Source of the DNA: Micromonospora sp. CB01531
GTDB taxonomy: Bacteria; Actinomycetota; Actinomycetes; Mycobacteriales; Micromonosporaceae
Length of the DNA stretch: 46,700 bases
Reading direction: 5' to 3'
Assembly: GCF_001905095.1 (NCBI RefSeq)
Contig: NZ_LWLS01000091.1
Location: 11,031 to 57,730 of the forward strand
Shown: in pieces, positions 16,772 to 26,720 of the stretch
How the letters are laid out: each line of letters opens with the position of its first letter
Position numbering within the stretch: the stretch's first letter is position 1
Translations under genes and position numbers: made by a program
The notes under the pieces: model-generated
Databases searched by the model: none
The model's input: the letters and a program-made list of their open reading frames with translations, nothing else
What the model was told of the DNA's origin: nothing

Positions 16772-17377
16772 TTAGATCAGCCGGGCGAGAACCCCGGACT
16801 CAATGATGATTACGGCACCGATCAGCATGAACACGCCCGGCACGATCCAGTGTCCGAACCGTTCAACGATGTCGACCACTTTGCGGTGGGAGCCGAGCCA
16901 GGACCCGGCCAGGCACCATACGGCGACGCCAACGGCGAACACGGCGACCGTGATCAGGCTGGCGGTGACGCCGATCGTTCGGAACATCGGGGTGTAGACG
17001 GAGATGTTGTCCGCGCCGTTGGCGATCGTGACCCCGATGACGGAAGCCAGGCCAGACGCCACGGCCGGAGTGGGCAGTTCCTCGTCATTCCGGCTACGGA
17101 TCGCCCCGATGAGGCCCCGCACGCCGAGGCCGAACGGGACCAAGCCCAGCAGACCCACCCACTGGTCGGGAATGATCGTCAGGCCGAGGGCGGCCACTGC
17201 GGAGACGACGACCAGGGCTGCGACTCCGGTGTACTGGCCAACCCAGATCTGCCATGCACGGGGCTTGCCTGACGCCCGAGCGGACAGGAACAGCACAGTC
17301 AACACGATGATGTCGTCGATGTTCGTGCCGGCAAACACCCCGACCGCAGCGGCGAGGGTCCCGAAAAGGTCTCCCAC
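16772..17377 (-). CDS. CadD-family cadmium resistance transporter
   Basis: 201 residues from GTG 17377; the longer frame from ATG 17470 adds unrelated sequence. Six hydrophobic segments are seen. Family hallmarks are the N-terminal FAGTNIDDIIVLTVLF motif and the internal-repeat counterpart TIANGADNISVYTPMF, both with acidic residues inside membrane segments. CadD proteins (about 200 residues) confer cadmium or other cation/quaternary-amine export in Gram-positives. The central cytoplasmic loop (RSRNDEELPTP) is short. No adjacent metal regulator is present; the broken L,D-transpeptidase lies on the other strand just upstream. Confidence 0.88.
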   Translation of the reverse strand: MGDLFGTLAAAVGVFAGTNIDDIIVLTVLFLSARASGKPRAWQIWVGQYTGVAALVVVSAVAALGLTIIPDQWVGLLGLVPFGLGVRGLIGAIRSRNDEELPTPAVASGLASVIGVTIANGADNISVYTPMFRTIGVTASLITVAVFAVGVAVWCLAGSWLGSHRKVVDIVERFGHWIVPGVFMLIGAVIIIESGVLARLI

Positions 17378-17544
17378 GGCTAGGCACTGTACGGGCGCAA
17401 GCTGAGTGGAGAGGGCCGGCGGGAAGCGCTCTGCAAGGCTCTGCCAGACTGCAAAGCACCTCCAACCCAAGCCCGTGCTCTCTGGGTGTACGGTCCAGAT
17501 GCGGTGAGTACATCCACGGAGCCCCGTGGTCGGTGGGCGACCAA

Positions 17545-17720
17545 GGTCAAAACAACGTCAGCAATGGGTGCACAAACCTGTCACCCGACACGCCGAATGG
17601 GTGTACGACAACTCACAGATCGGCGACCCGGTGACGGTCACTGGCACCGAGAAACGCCTGGATCCGAGCAATGGATGGACGGTCTGGGACATGAGTTGGG
17701 ACGACTACGTCAGGAAATGA
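17545..17720 (+). pseudogene. L,D-transpeptidase (YkuD) C-terminal remnant
   Basis: In one frame NVSNGCTNLSPD (from 17554) resembles the YkuD active-site motif S-H-G-C-x-N-L, with His replaced by Asn. After a shift, RHAEWVYDNSQIGDPVTVTG and NGWTVWDMSWDDYVRK follow to the TGA at 17720. This matches the end of actinobacterial L,D-transpeptidases, where DAxWxYxxSxIGDPVxVxGT and WNxSWxEY are conserved. The upstream catalytic fold and lipoprotein region are absent. The enzyme class makes 3-3 peptidoglycan cross-links; this copy is dead. Confidence 0.75.
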
Positions 17721-18225
17721 CGCTGCTTGCATCGGCTCCCGGTGATGTCCGCCGGCGCGACGCTGGTGGCGCTGACGATGAAGTGGTCGCCCCGGTCCAC
17801 CGCCCGGGTGAGCTGGGCGCACCGACCGGGTATCGACGACGTGGTGACCCAGATCCACGAGGTCGGCGCATGACCGGTCGGCGTTGCACGGCGATCCGTC
17901 GGCATGCCGGTGTAGTCCACCCGCTGTTCCGCTCGCCCCTCGGACCTGTCCGCCGTACCGGCGTCGAGCACGTCTGCGGAGGTGAGTGCAGCGGTGTGGC
18001 TACGGCACCTGGACCGGATCTGCCGAGCGAGGCGTGGGGGTTGGTCGGTGCCCGAGAGCGTCGCGGTGGGTGGTGATGAGGTGAGTGCGGTGCCGGATCC
18101 GCCGAAGTTGCTGCGGACCCTGATCTGTTCCAGGTTGGTGATCCAGCCGCGCTGACCGGTTCAGTCGTTGAAAGGCTGCACCGCCGGGGCCTACCACGAC
18201 GCCGAGCCCTTGTGGCGCCGTGGGC
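17721..18225. other. Intergenic, no gene recognised
   Basis: About 500 bases with short, mutually overlapping open frames on both strands and no recognisable domain. It lies downstream of the LDT remnant (plus) and downstream of the efflux operon (minus). It is probably decayed sequence. Confidence 0.5.
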
Positions 18226-18786
18226 TCAGCCGGCGGCGGTGACTGTGGTGGCGGTGACCGTGCCGTCCGTCGACCGGTCGCCCTGCACGCTTACGGTCTG
18301 CCCGGCCTTGAGCATTGCCAGTTCGCTCGGCCGGCTGGTCTGCACGGTGGTGCGGTCGTTGGTCCGCACGGTGATCACGGTGCCGTAGGAGGTCTCCAGG
18401 TACAGGACACCGGCGTCGACGAGTTTGACCTTCCCGGTGGTGACCGCCGCGGCGGAGGTCGGCGCCGACCCGCTGCCCGGCTCGCCGCGGCCCGGGCCGC
18501 CCCCGGGGAATGCGCTGGGCAGCGCACCCGGGAAGCCCCCGGTCCGTCCGGCCGGCGCCAGCGCCGGGGTGTTCCCCCAGCGCTGCTGCACCTGCGTCCC
18601 GGCCAGGAAGCCGACCAGCACCAGCAGCAACCCGGCCAGCACAAAGGTGCCCCGGTTCCACCAGCGGCGTGGCGCGGCGGCCGCGAGCGCGGCGGAGAGG
18701 TCCCGGTCGGGTTCCGCCGGCCGGGTCGGCGACCTCGGTGGCTCGTCGCCCACCCGTTCGAAGATGACGGTGTCGGCGGTGTCCAT
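18226..18786 (-). CDS. Single-TM accessory protein of efflux operon (DUF5666-like)
   Basis: 186 residues, ATG behind GGAGAGACGAGGAC. A cytoplasmic N-terminus of about 44 residues is followed by one membrane segment (about 47-63, FVLAGLLLVLVGFLAGT). Next comes a Gly/Pro-rich linker, then a small beta-rich extracytoplasmic domain: GKVKLVDAGVLYLETSYGTV, TVRTNDRTTV and GQTVSVQGDRSTDGTVTATT. That domain resembles DUF5666/OB-like domains found with actinobacterial MacB-type exporters. It is the last gene of the operon, 22 bases after the permease stop. A role in sensing or handling exported substrate is inferred from position only. Confidence 0.8.
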   Translation of the reverse strand: MDTADTVIFERVGDEPPRSPTRPAEPDRDLSAALAAAAPRRWWNRGTFVLAGLLLVLVGFLAGTQVQQRWGNTPALAPAGRTGGFPGALPSAFPGGGPGRGEPGSGSAPTSAAAVTTGKVKLVDAGVLYLETSYGTVITVRTNDRTTVQTSRPSELAMLKAGQTVSVQGDRSTDGTVTATTVTAAG

Positions 18787-18808
18787 GTCCTCGTCTCTCC
18801 GGATGGGC

Positions 18809-20006
18809 TTACTCGTAGCGCAGGGCGTCGATGGGGCGCAGCCGGGCCGCTCGGGCCGCCGGCAGGCCGCCGAAGAAGAGCCCGATCGCGACCGACACGC
18901 CGAGGGCCAGCACGACGGAGCTGGGCACGATCACCGGCTGTACGCCGACGATGGCGAACCGGGACCCGACCAGCGCGGCGATTACCCCAGCGTCCCGCCG
19001 ATCAGGCTGAGCAGGGTGGCCTCCGTCAGGAACTGGATCAGTACGGTCCGGCGGCGGGCGCCCAGCGCCTTGCGGATACCGATCTCCCGGGTCCGCTCGG
19101 TGACCGTGACGAGCATGATGTTGGTGATGCCGATGCCGCCGACGAGCAGGCTGATCGCGGCGACCGCGCCGAGCAGGACCGTGAAGGTTTCGGCGGTCTC
19201 GGTCTGCGTCTGGAGCAGCTGCGCGGCGTTCTGGATCCGGTACGGCGTGCTGCCGGTGCCGGTGCCGGTGCCGGTGCTCGGCAGGCGTTGGGCGAGCACG
19301 GTGGCGATCTGCGTCTGGACCGCTTCCACCTGCTCCGGGTTCTTTGCCTCGACCAGGATCGAGCTGAGCGGCCCGTAGCCGGTCAGCACCTCGCGTACCG
19401 CGCGCAACGGCGCGACCACGACGTCGTTGGCGTCCTGGAAACCTGTCGCGGATTTCGGTGCCAGCACGCCGACCACGGTGAACAGCGCGCCGCCGACGGT
19501 GACCTGCTGTCCGATCGGGTCGACGCCGGAGAACAGTTCGTCGACGACGGTCCGCCCGATGACCACTACCCGGCGGCTTTGCGCCTCGTCGTCGACGCTG
19601 AATGCCATGCCACTGGCGACCGGCGAGTTTGAGGCGTCGAACCAGCTTGGTCGGGTGCCGACGAACTGGCCGACCTCGTGCTCCGCACCCTGGTAGGTGA
19701 TGGTGGCCGAGGTGGTGACCAGTGGGGACACCGATTGTACGTCGGGGGCGAGTACCGGGTCGACCAGCGCGTCGGCCACGTCCAGGGTGAGCCCAGTGCC
19801 TGCGCCCCGGTTGGTGCCGGTCACCGTGAGGGTGTTGGTGCCCAGCGCCTCGATCCGGCTCGTGATTGCCTGAGCTGACCCGTTGCCGACCGCGACCAGC
19901 AGGATCACCGCGGCGACGCCGATCAGGATGCCGAGCATTGTCAGCGCCGAGCGCAGCTTGTTGGCGGCTATCCCGCGTAGGGCGAAACGGAGGGTCTCGG
20001 CCAGCG

Positions 20007-20010
<4 letters not shown>
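18809..20010 (-). pseudogene. MacB-type ABC permease, single frameshift near 18984
   Basis: The main frame (18982-20010, 342 residues) starts MTLAETLRFALRGIAANKLR, a FtsX/MacB permease N-terminus. It contains TM1 (LTMLGILIGVAAVILLVAVG), a large extracytoplasmic MacB_PCD domain (about 45-245) and TM2/TM3 (AVAAISLLVGGIGITNIML). It stops at SLIGGTLG. The expected rest continues in another frame: VIAALVGSRF...IVPSSVVLALGVSVAIGLFF, then the family end AARLRPIDALRYE at 18809. One missing base explains this. If the lesion is real the last helix is lost and transport is probably abolished; if it is an error the gene is a normal permease of about 400 residues. It overlaps the ATPase gene by ATGA. Confidence 0.85.
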
Positions 20011-20746
<736 letters not shown>

Positions 20747-20747
<1 letters not shown>

Positions 20748-21949
20748 CAGCCGCCTCCGTTTCCGGTCCGTCGCCCGCCCTGACCGGCGCCTGGGAAGCC
20801 GCCACCGCCAGGAACGCCACCGCCGCCGGGGAATCCCGCGCCACCGCGCAAGCCGCCGCCGTTGCTGCCGGTCCCGGTGCCGGTGTCCGGTAGGACGACC
20901 CGGTCACCCTCGGTCAGTCCGGAGGTGATCTCGTAGGCCTGGTTGCCGGCGAGTCCGACCTGCACCCGCCGGACCTCCTGGCCGGTCTCGGTGACCACGG
21001 TGACGTTGTGCCGGTCGCCGCTGCCGCTGACCGCGGCCGAGTTGACCATCAGTACGTCCCGGACGGTGCCGGTGACGACGCTGACCGTGACCGTCTGCCC
21101 CGGCTTGGCGCCGGTGGGCAGGCCGTCCAGACTGATCGTCACGCCGTAGGTGACCACGTTGTTGCTGGTGGTGGCCTGGGGATCGATCGCCACCACCTTT
21201 CCGGTCGCCCGGGCGTCGGACAACGCGTTCCAGGTGACGGTGGCCGCCAGCCCGCTCTTGAGCCGGGTGGCGTCCGCCTCCGCGACCGCCGCGCTGACCT
21301 GCAGGTGGGACAGGTCGGCGAGGTCCACGAAACCTGCGGTCGTGCCCGACCCGCCACCGTTCTGCTGGCCGCCGGAACTGCCGGACGGCCCGCTGCCGGA
21401 CCCCCCGGACGAGCTGCCCACCGTGCCGTTGACGGCGACCACCGTGCCGGCCATCGGCGCGGTGAGCTTCGTCCCGGCCACCGCGGCCTTCGCCTCGTCA
21501 ACCGCGAGTTCCGCCTGGGTCACCGCGTTCTCCGCGGACGAGGTGTCGCCGTCAGCGGCGCGATCCAGTGCGTCCTCGGCGGCGTCCAGGTTCGCCTGGG
21601 CCACCTTGAGCGCTCGCTCGGCAGCGGCCGGATCCGCCGTCGCCAGCAGCTGACCCTTCTTGACATACTGCCCGACCCGTACACGAATGTCGGTGACCGT
21701 GCCGGCGGTGGCGAAGCTGGCGCTCGCCGTGGTGGCGCTCTCGATCGAGCCGTCCGCCGTGACGGTTGCGGTCACCGTCCCCCGCGACACCAGGACCGTC
21801 CGGGTACCCCGAGCCGGCTCCGCCTGGGCGGCGGAGTCGCCGGCCACCGACGACCAAGCCCAGTAGCCGCCGCCGAGCAGCAGCAGAGCCAGTGCGGTGT
21901 TGACCGCCACGGGTGGTCGGTGCAGGACGGCCGGTAGGCGCACACGCAT
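20747..21949 (-). CDS. HlyD/MacA-type efflux adaptor (adaptor 1)
   Basis: 400 residues from ATG 21949, the first start followed by a membrane anchor (VAVNTALALLLLGGGYWAWS); upstream in-frame starts fall inside the kinase gene. Features in order are the anchor, a biotinyl-lipoyl half (GTVTDIRVRVGQYVKKGQLL), a short alpha-hairpin (about 110-165) and the second lipoyl half (GTVVAVNGTVGSS). A Gly/Ser-rich insert follows, then the beta-barrel and membrane-proximal domains, ending in a Gly-rich tail. It couples to the ATPase and permease downstream. A Gram-positive homologue has no outer-membrane partner, so it probably gates substrate at the membrane surface. Confidence 0.9.
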
Positions 21950-21995
21950 GACCGACAGCGTCCACCGGTCGGCTGGGAGGAGGTTCCGGGCAACC

Positions 21996-23663
21996 TCAGA
22001 GCTGGCTCGGAATTGCCCTCTGCAACTCGGCCGGCTCACCGTTGGCGTGGACCGGGGGGTCGGGCTCCCCGGCGGCCTGTTCGGGCGCGGCGGGCAGCAG
22101 CACCCGGAAGGTCGTGCCCGCACCCGGCGTGGTGTCCAGCTCAATGCAGCCGCCGTGGGCGTGCACGATCGAGGCGGCGATGGACAGCCCCAGGCCGGAG
22201 CCGCCGCCGTTGCCCCGCCCGCGGCTGGGATCCACCCGGTAGAGTCGCTCGAACACCCGGCCGGCGTGCTCCGCCGGTATCCCCGGCCCGTCGTCGTGCA
22301 CCTCCATCACGGCGAGCCCGCCGCCGGTCGGCTCAGGCAGCGGGGCGGACCGGACCGCCGGGTGGGCCGGTGGCGCGGGCAGCCGCCCGACTCGGACGGT
22401 GACCTGGACGTTCGGCCCGGTGTGCTGGAGCGCGTTGCCGACCAGGTTCGCCGCGACCTGACGGAGCCGGTGCTCGTCGCCGAGCACGCTCGGCGGCTCA
22501 AACGAGTCGTCGTCGCGGTCGGCCAGGGTGGTCAGCCGGACGGGCCGCTCCGGCGTCCGGGCGTGCGCGTCGCGGATGGTGTCGGCGGCTATCTCCAGCA
22601 GGTCAATCGGCCGCAGCGCCGGGATCCGCTGCTGGTCCAGCCGGGCGAGCAGGAGCAGGTCCTCGACCAGCACACCCATCCGAGCCGCCTCGCCCTCGAT
22701 GCGGCTCATCGTCTCGTGGAGCAGCGGCCCCGGCGGGGCGCCGCCGCGCCGGTACAACTCGGCGAAGCCCCGGATCGAGGTCAGCGGAGTACGCAGCTCG
22801 TGCGAGGCGTCAGCGACGAACTGACGCAACCGCCGGTCGGAGGCGGCACGGGCGGCCATTTCGGCGCCGATCCGGTCCAGCATCAGGTTCACCGCCGCGC
22901 CCAGCCGGCCCGGCTCGGTGTGCGGGTCGGCGCCGTCGACCCGGTGGGTGAGTTCGCCCCCGGTGATGCCCGCGACGATGCCCTCCATCCTGGTCAGCGG
23001 GCGCAGGCCCAGCCGGACCACCGAGGCCGCGAGCAAGCCCAGCCCGAGCAGCACGGTGCCGGTGACCGCCACATCGATGAGCAGCAACCGGTCGGCGGTT
23101 CGGTCCGCCTCGCTCAGCGACACGCCGAGGACCACGACGATTCCGTCCCGCTCGACCGGCACGGCCAGCAACCGCCACTCGGCTGCTCCGTCACCGCCCG
23201 CTACGGTGTACGGCCGTCCGGTCGCGGCCCGCGCTGTCACCTCGGCGAGACTGCCCGGATCCGGGGCGGCCGCCGTCGGCGTGCTGCTGCGTTCGGTGTC
23301 CCGGGTGCCGTCCGTGCGGTAGGCCAGGACCATCTGGTCCTGGCCCAGGCGGGCGAAGCGCCCGGGCACGCCACGGCCGGCGCCGGCCGCGGGTTCCGCC
23401 CCGGAGTACGGACCCGTGGATGGCGCGACGGCCTGCGGGGTGGCCGCCGGTGTGGAGCCGCCGGGCCTGGGGCCGGCGTGCAGCGGCCGGGCCTGGGCGG
23501 TCAACTGGTCGTCGATCCGTTCCAGCAGATAGCCGCGGAGCAGGAAGAACCCGGCCGTGTTCGCGCCGAGCAGGGCGAGCGCGGTGAGCACGCCGACCAC
23601 GAGCACGAGCCGGGAGCGCAGGGTCCAGTGCGCCCAGGGGCGCACTCGCAGCAGGCGGTTCAC
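21996..23663 (-). CDS. Sensor histidine kinase (HAMP, HisKA)
   Basis: 555 residues. TM1 is at about 17-43. The extracytoplasmic sensor region is about 44-200, Pro/Gly-rich with RFARLGQDQMVLAYRTDGTR. TM2 follows (LLIDVAVTGTVLLGLGLLAA), then a HAMP domain, a HisKA box with H in ADASHELRTPLTSIRGFAEL, and HATPase_c with N (VGNALQH), G1 (DDGPGIP), F and G2 (GGGSGLGLSIA) boxes. The start overlaps the response regulator stop (ATGA). It lies between the two adaptor genes of the efflux unit, so it probably senses an exported or envelope-active compound. The pattern resembles TcrY/MprB-type kinases. Confidence 0.94.
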   Translation of the reverse strand: MNRLLRVRPWAHWTLRSRLVLVVGVLTALALLGANTAGFFLLRGYLLERIDDQLTAQARPLHAGPRPGGSTPAATPQAVAPSTGPYSGAEPAAGAGRGVPGRFARLGQDQMVLAYRTDGTRDTERSSTPTAAAPDPGSLAEVTARAATGRPYTVAGGDGAAEWRLLAVPVERDGIVVVLGVSLSEADRTADRLLLIDVAVTGTVLLGLGLLAASVVRLGLRPLTRMEGIVAGITGGELTHRVDGADPHTEPGRLGAAVNLMLDRIGAEMAARAASDRRLRQFVADASHELRTPLTSIRGFAELYRRGGAPPGPLLHETMSRIEGEAARMGVLVEDLLLLARLDQQRIPALRPIDLLEIAADTIRDAHARTPERPVRLTTLADRDDDSFEPPSVLGDEHRLRQVAANLVGNALQHTGPNVQVTVRVGRLPAPPAHPAVRSAPLPEPTGGGLAVMEVHDDGPGIPAEHAGRVFERLYRVDPSRGRGNGGGSGLGLSIAASIVHAHGGCIELDTTPGAGTTFRVLLPAAPEQAAGEPDPPVHANGEPAELQRAIPSQL

Positions 23664-24424
23664 TCTTCCCCGTGCGGTAGCCGCAGGGTGTACCCCACGC
23701 CGCGCACCGTGTGGATGAGTGGCGGGCCGAGCCGGTCGACCTTGCGGCGCAGGTAGTACACGTACGACTCGACGATCCGCCCGTCACCACCGAAGTCGTA
23801 GTTCCACACCCGGTCGAGGATCTGCGCCTTGCTCACCACCCGCCCGGCGTTGAGCAGGAGATAGCGCAGCAGCCGGAACTCGGTCGGCGACAGATCCACC
23901 GGCTGGCCCGCCCGGCGTACCTGGTGCGCGCCGTCGTCGAGCTCCAGATCGGAGTAGCGCAGCGTGGAGATCTCCGGCACCGTCGGCGACTCCGGTCGGC
24001 TGCGACGCAGGATGGCTCGGATCCTCAGCACCACCTCTTCGAGGCTGAACGGCTTGGCGACATAGTCGTCTGCGCCGACGACCAGCCCGGTCACCCGGTC
24101 CTGCACCGTGTCCCTTGCACTCAGGAAGAGCACCGGCACCGGCTGCCCGGCCGCGCGTAGCCGCCGGGCCACCTCGAACCCGTCCAGGTCCGGCAGCATC
24201 ACATCGAGGACGACCAGGTGGGGGTCGAACTCCTCAACGCAGGCCAGTGCCGCTCGACCATTGGCGGCCACCCGGGTGTCATACGCGACTAGGCGCAGCG
24301 CGGCGGCCAGCAACGTGGAGATGTTCGGCTCGTCGTCGACCACCAGTACCCGGGCGGTGTCGGTCAGGCTACCGAGAGCTGGGGCTGGGCCCTCGCCCGG
24401 CGGCCGGAGGATGTCGGTTTGCAC
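23660..24424 (-). CDS. OmpR-family response regulator
   Basis: 254 residues from GTG 24424. The receiver domain (about 24-140) has the acidic pair DD 30-31, phospho-acceptor D74 in LVVLDVMLPDLDG, a Ser/Ala switch in VLFLSARD and Lys in VAKPFSLEE. A winged-helix DNA-binding domain (about 155-250) ends in the family-typical RGVGYTLR. It follows adaptor 2 after 58 bases and overlaps the kinase. The 14-bp inverted repeat at 25783/25849, between this operon and the divergent lipoprotein, is the obvious candidate binding site. Confidence 0.95.
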   Translation of the reverse strand: MQTDILRPPGEGPAPALGSLTDTARVLVVDDEPNISTLLAAALRLVAYDTRVAANGRAALACVEEFDPHLVVLDVMLPDLDGFEVARRLRAAGQPVPVLFLSARDTVQDRVTGLVVGADDYVAKPFSLEEVVLRIRAILRRSRPESPTVPEISTLRYSDLELDDGAHQVRRAGQPVDLSPTEFRLLRYLLLNAGRVVSKAQILDRVWNYDFGGDGRIVESYVYYLRRKVDRLGPPLIHTVRGVGYTLRLPHGEE

Positions 24425-24482
24425 CGGCTCTGCCTACCGGGCCTGCCTCGGAGCGAACTGTGTGGAACCTGTGTCCCAGCTG

Positions 24483-25736
24483 TCACCAGGACCGCAGGAC
24501 GGCATCGCCGGCCGCTAACCCGTCGGTGACCTCGGTGTACTGATCGCCACGCAGGCCCACGGTGACCGTGCGCAGCTCGCCGGCAGCACCGAACCGCACG
24601 CTGCCGCGGCCGTCCGTCACATCGTGCACCGCAGTGGACGGCACGCGCAGCGCGTCGGCAACCGACCCGGTACGCACAGTCACCGCCGCGGTCTGCCCGA
24701 TCAGCAGGTTCCCCGGGGCGTCGGTGAACGAGAGCACCACGCCGTAGCGGATCATCTGACCGTCGGCGGTGCCGGCCGGGTCCACCTGCACGACGGTCGC
24801 CGGCAACGCCTGGGCGGCTCGGTCGGCGAGACCCACCGTGGCGGGCTGCCCGACGGCGATGGCCGCCGCGTCCGCCTCGGGGAACTTCGCCTCGACCTGC
24901 ATGCTGAACGTGTCCGCCAGGGTGATGAAGGCGGCACCTCGGCCGACCGTGCTGCCGACCTTCCCGGCGACGGCCAGGACGGTGCCCCGGATCGGCGCGG
25001 TGATGGTGGCACCGGACCGCGCGATCTCCGCCTCCGCGACCGCCGCCTCGGCCTGGTTGACCCGGCGTTGCGCATCAAGGATTCGGTCGCCGCCGCCCTG
25101 GAATCCGCCGGAGCAGGCAGTATCGCCGGGTGCCCGCGTCGCGTCAGGCTGCGGGACCCCGGTCCGCGCGGGGGCGGGGCGGGTGGGTGAGGCGGGTGGC
25201 GCGCCGCTCGGGGAGGTGGTCTGTGCCGCGGAACCCGATGCCGTTGAGGGAGCCGGGTTCGCCGTTCCGGCGGGCCGCGACGACGTCCACGCAGCGGGCC
25301 GGACGGCGGCGGTCGCACAGCGCGATGCGGCATCGGTCGACTCGCGCGCCTTGGCCAGTGCCTCCTGGGCATCCGCCAGATCCTGCTCGGCGCGGCCAAC
25401 CGCGTCGGCCGCCGCGGCGACGTCCTCGTCGGAGAGCGTGGCGAGCTGCTGCCCGGCCTGCACCACAGTGCCGGGCCGAACGGCGACGCGCGCCACCGTG
25501 CCAGAAACGGTGAAGCTCAGCGCCCGGGTGTTCGCCGGCTGGACCGTGCCGGTGGTGGCGACGTGGATCTCGACCGGGCCCCGGTCGACGGTGACGGTGA
25601 CCGGCCGGGCCGGTACCTCGCGGGCGTCCGCGGTGAACACCAACGCCCCGGCGCCGAGCACGAGCGCGGCACCGATGCCGGCGGCCCCCCAGCGGACCCG
25701 TCGGGTACGCCACAGTCGGGTCTGGCCCTCTCTCAT
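24483..25736 (-). CDS. HlyD-type efflux adaptor (adaptor 2)
   Basis: 417 residues, first gene of the leftward efflux unit. It has an N-terminal anchor (about 15-35) and a lipoyl half (VSGTVARVAVRPGTVVQAGQ). The hairpin is interrupted by a long Pro/Ala/Ser-rich insertion (about 140-215, with one Cys pair), followed by the second lipoyl half (ITAPIRGTVLAVAGKVGSTV) and beta-barrel. It ends abruptly at GDAVLRSW, without the Gly-rich tail seen in adaptor 1. A second, diverged adaptor in one operon is unusual. It could pair with the same permease or with an exporter elsewhere. The low-complexity insertion sits at the tip of the hairpin, where partner contacts are normally made. Confidence 0.88.
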   Translation of the reverse strand: MREGQTRLWRTRRVRWGAAGIGAALVLGAGALVFTADAREVPARPVTVTVDRGPVEIHVATTGTVQPANTRALSFTVSGTVARVAVRPGTVVQAGQQLATLSDEDVAAAADAVGRAEQDLADAQEALAKARESTDAASRCATAAVRPAAWTSSRPAGTANPAPSTASGSAAQTTSPSGAPPASPTRPAPARTGVPQPDATRAPGDTACSGGFQGGGDRILDAQRRVNQAEAAVAEAEIARSGATITAPIRGTVLAVAGKVGSTVGRGAAFITLADTFSMQVEAKFPEADAAAIAVGQPATVGLADRAAQALPATVVQVDPAGTADGQMIRYGVVLSFTDAPGNLLIGQTAAVTVRTGSVADALRVPSTAVHDVTDGRGSVRFGAAGELRTVTVGLRGDQYTEVTDGLAAGDAVLRSW

Positions 25737-25782
25737 GACGGGTCAGTCTGCCGGCCGCTCCTCTCCAGCGGCTCGGTTCCAC

Positions 25783-25862
25783 CTGGGAGTTGCCTCAAAA
25801 GCCGCGGCCCAACTGGCGGGTCGGCTCGGGTGCCCGCGGCAGAGCTCCGAGGCAACTCCCAG
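25783..25862. promoter_or_regulatory. 14-bp perfect inverted repeat in divergent promoter
   Basis: CTGGGAGTTGCCTC (25783-25796) is repeated as its exact complement GAGGCAACTCCCAG (25849-25862), with 52 bases between. It lies between adaptor 2 (leftward, start 25736) and the lipoprotein (rightward, start 25933). Symmetry with respect to both start codons (about 47 and 71 bases) suggests one operator half for each promoter, probably bound by the operon's OmpR-type regulator. Confidence 0.65.
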
Positions 25863-25932
25863 TCCGGTCCGAGGCGACCCGGAGCTGTAGCCGCTTACCT
25901 GAGCGGGTTCCGGAAACGGCTGAGGAGTCTCC

Positions 25933-26481
25933 GTGTCGAAGACTGGAAGGGGCCGCCTCCTGGCGGCCGTACTGACTGCCGCCGCGTCGGCCCTGCTGAC
26001 CGCCTGCGGCGCGGACAGCACCCCCACCGCCGCGGCGACCGGTGCCGAAGGGAACAACGCCTTCGCCGCGTACCAGGAATGCCTGCGCGACAACGGCATC
26101 ACCCTGCCTTCGGCCGACCCGTCCCGCCCTCCCAGGGACCGGCCGTCCGGCTTCCCAACTGCCCGGCCGTCCGGCTTCCCGACGGCTCGCCCATCGGACG
26201 GCGAGGGACGCCGGTTCCCGGGAATGGGTCGGCCAGATGGTGTCGACGAGGCCACCTGGCAGAAGGCACAGGAGGCCTGCTCGGCACTGCGGCCGACCGC
26301 ACGGCCCGGAGGGTGGGGCGGGCCCGGCGGCTCGGCCGCGCCGGACGACGGGCGTGGTACGGCCTACCGCACCTGCCTGCGCGGGCGCGGCGTCGATCTG
26401 GACCGTCTCGACCCGTCCGACGCGAAGGCCAAGGAGGCGCTGACCGCCTGCGCGGCGGTCAGCCCGGCACCGACGAGCTGA
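25933..26481 (+). CDS. Putative lipoprotein divergent from efflux operon
   Basis: 182 residues from GTG 25933 behind GAGGAG. The signal peptide has a lipobox ending LLTAC, so Cys at about residue 25 would be lipidated. Two related Cys-containing repeats follow: AFAAYQECLRDNGITLP...QEACSALRP and TAYRTCLRGRGVDLDR...LTACAAVSP. They are separated by a Pro/Arg-rich stretch with a short tandem duplication (RPSGFPTA twice). Each repeat has two Cys that could form a disulfide. Lipoproteins with this pattern sit beside HlyD/MacB systems in actinomycetes. A role as substrate-binding or sensory partner is inferred. Confidence 0.85.
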   Translation: MSKTGRGRLLAAVLTAAASALLTACGADSTPTAAATGAEGNNAFAAYQECLRDNGITLPSADPSRPPRDRPSGFPTARPSGFPTARPSDGEGRRFPGMGRPDGVDEATWQKAQEACSALRPTARPGGWGGPGGSAAPDDGRGTAYRTCLRGRGVDLDRLDPSDAKAKEALTACAAVSPAPTS

Positions 26482-26720
26482 AGCCCGTCGCCGGCACCGC
26501 CACTGCGGCCAGCGCCCGAACCAGCATGCTGCTGTCCGGCAGGAGGCCGGGGCCGCGGCGCGCGGTGGAAAGCGGCGCGGGGACGGTGGTCAGGGTGCGA
26601 CGGAGCAGCCGCTGCGATGCAGACCGCCACGTGGAAGGACGGCGCGTCGACCACCCGGCCTATCGAGGATGAAAACGCTCACTGATCAGCGGCAACGCCG
26701 CCCGTCTCATCGCCTTGGCG

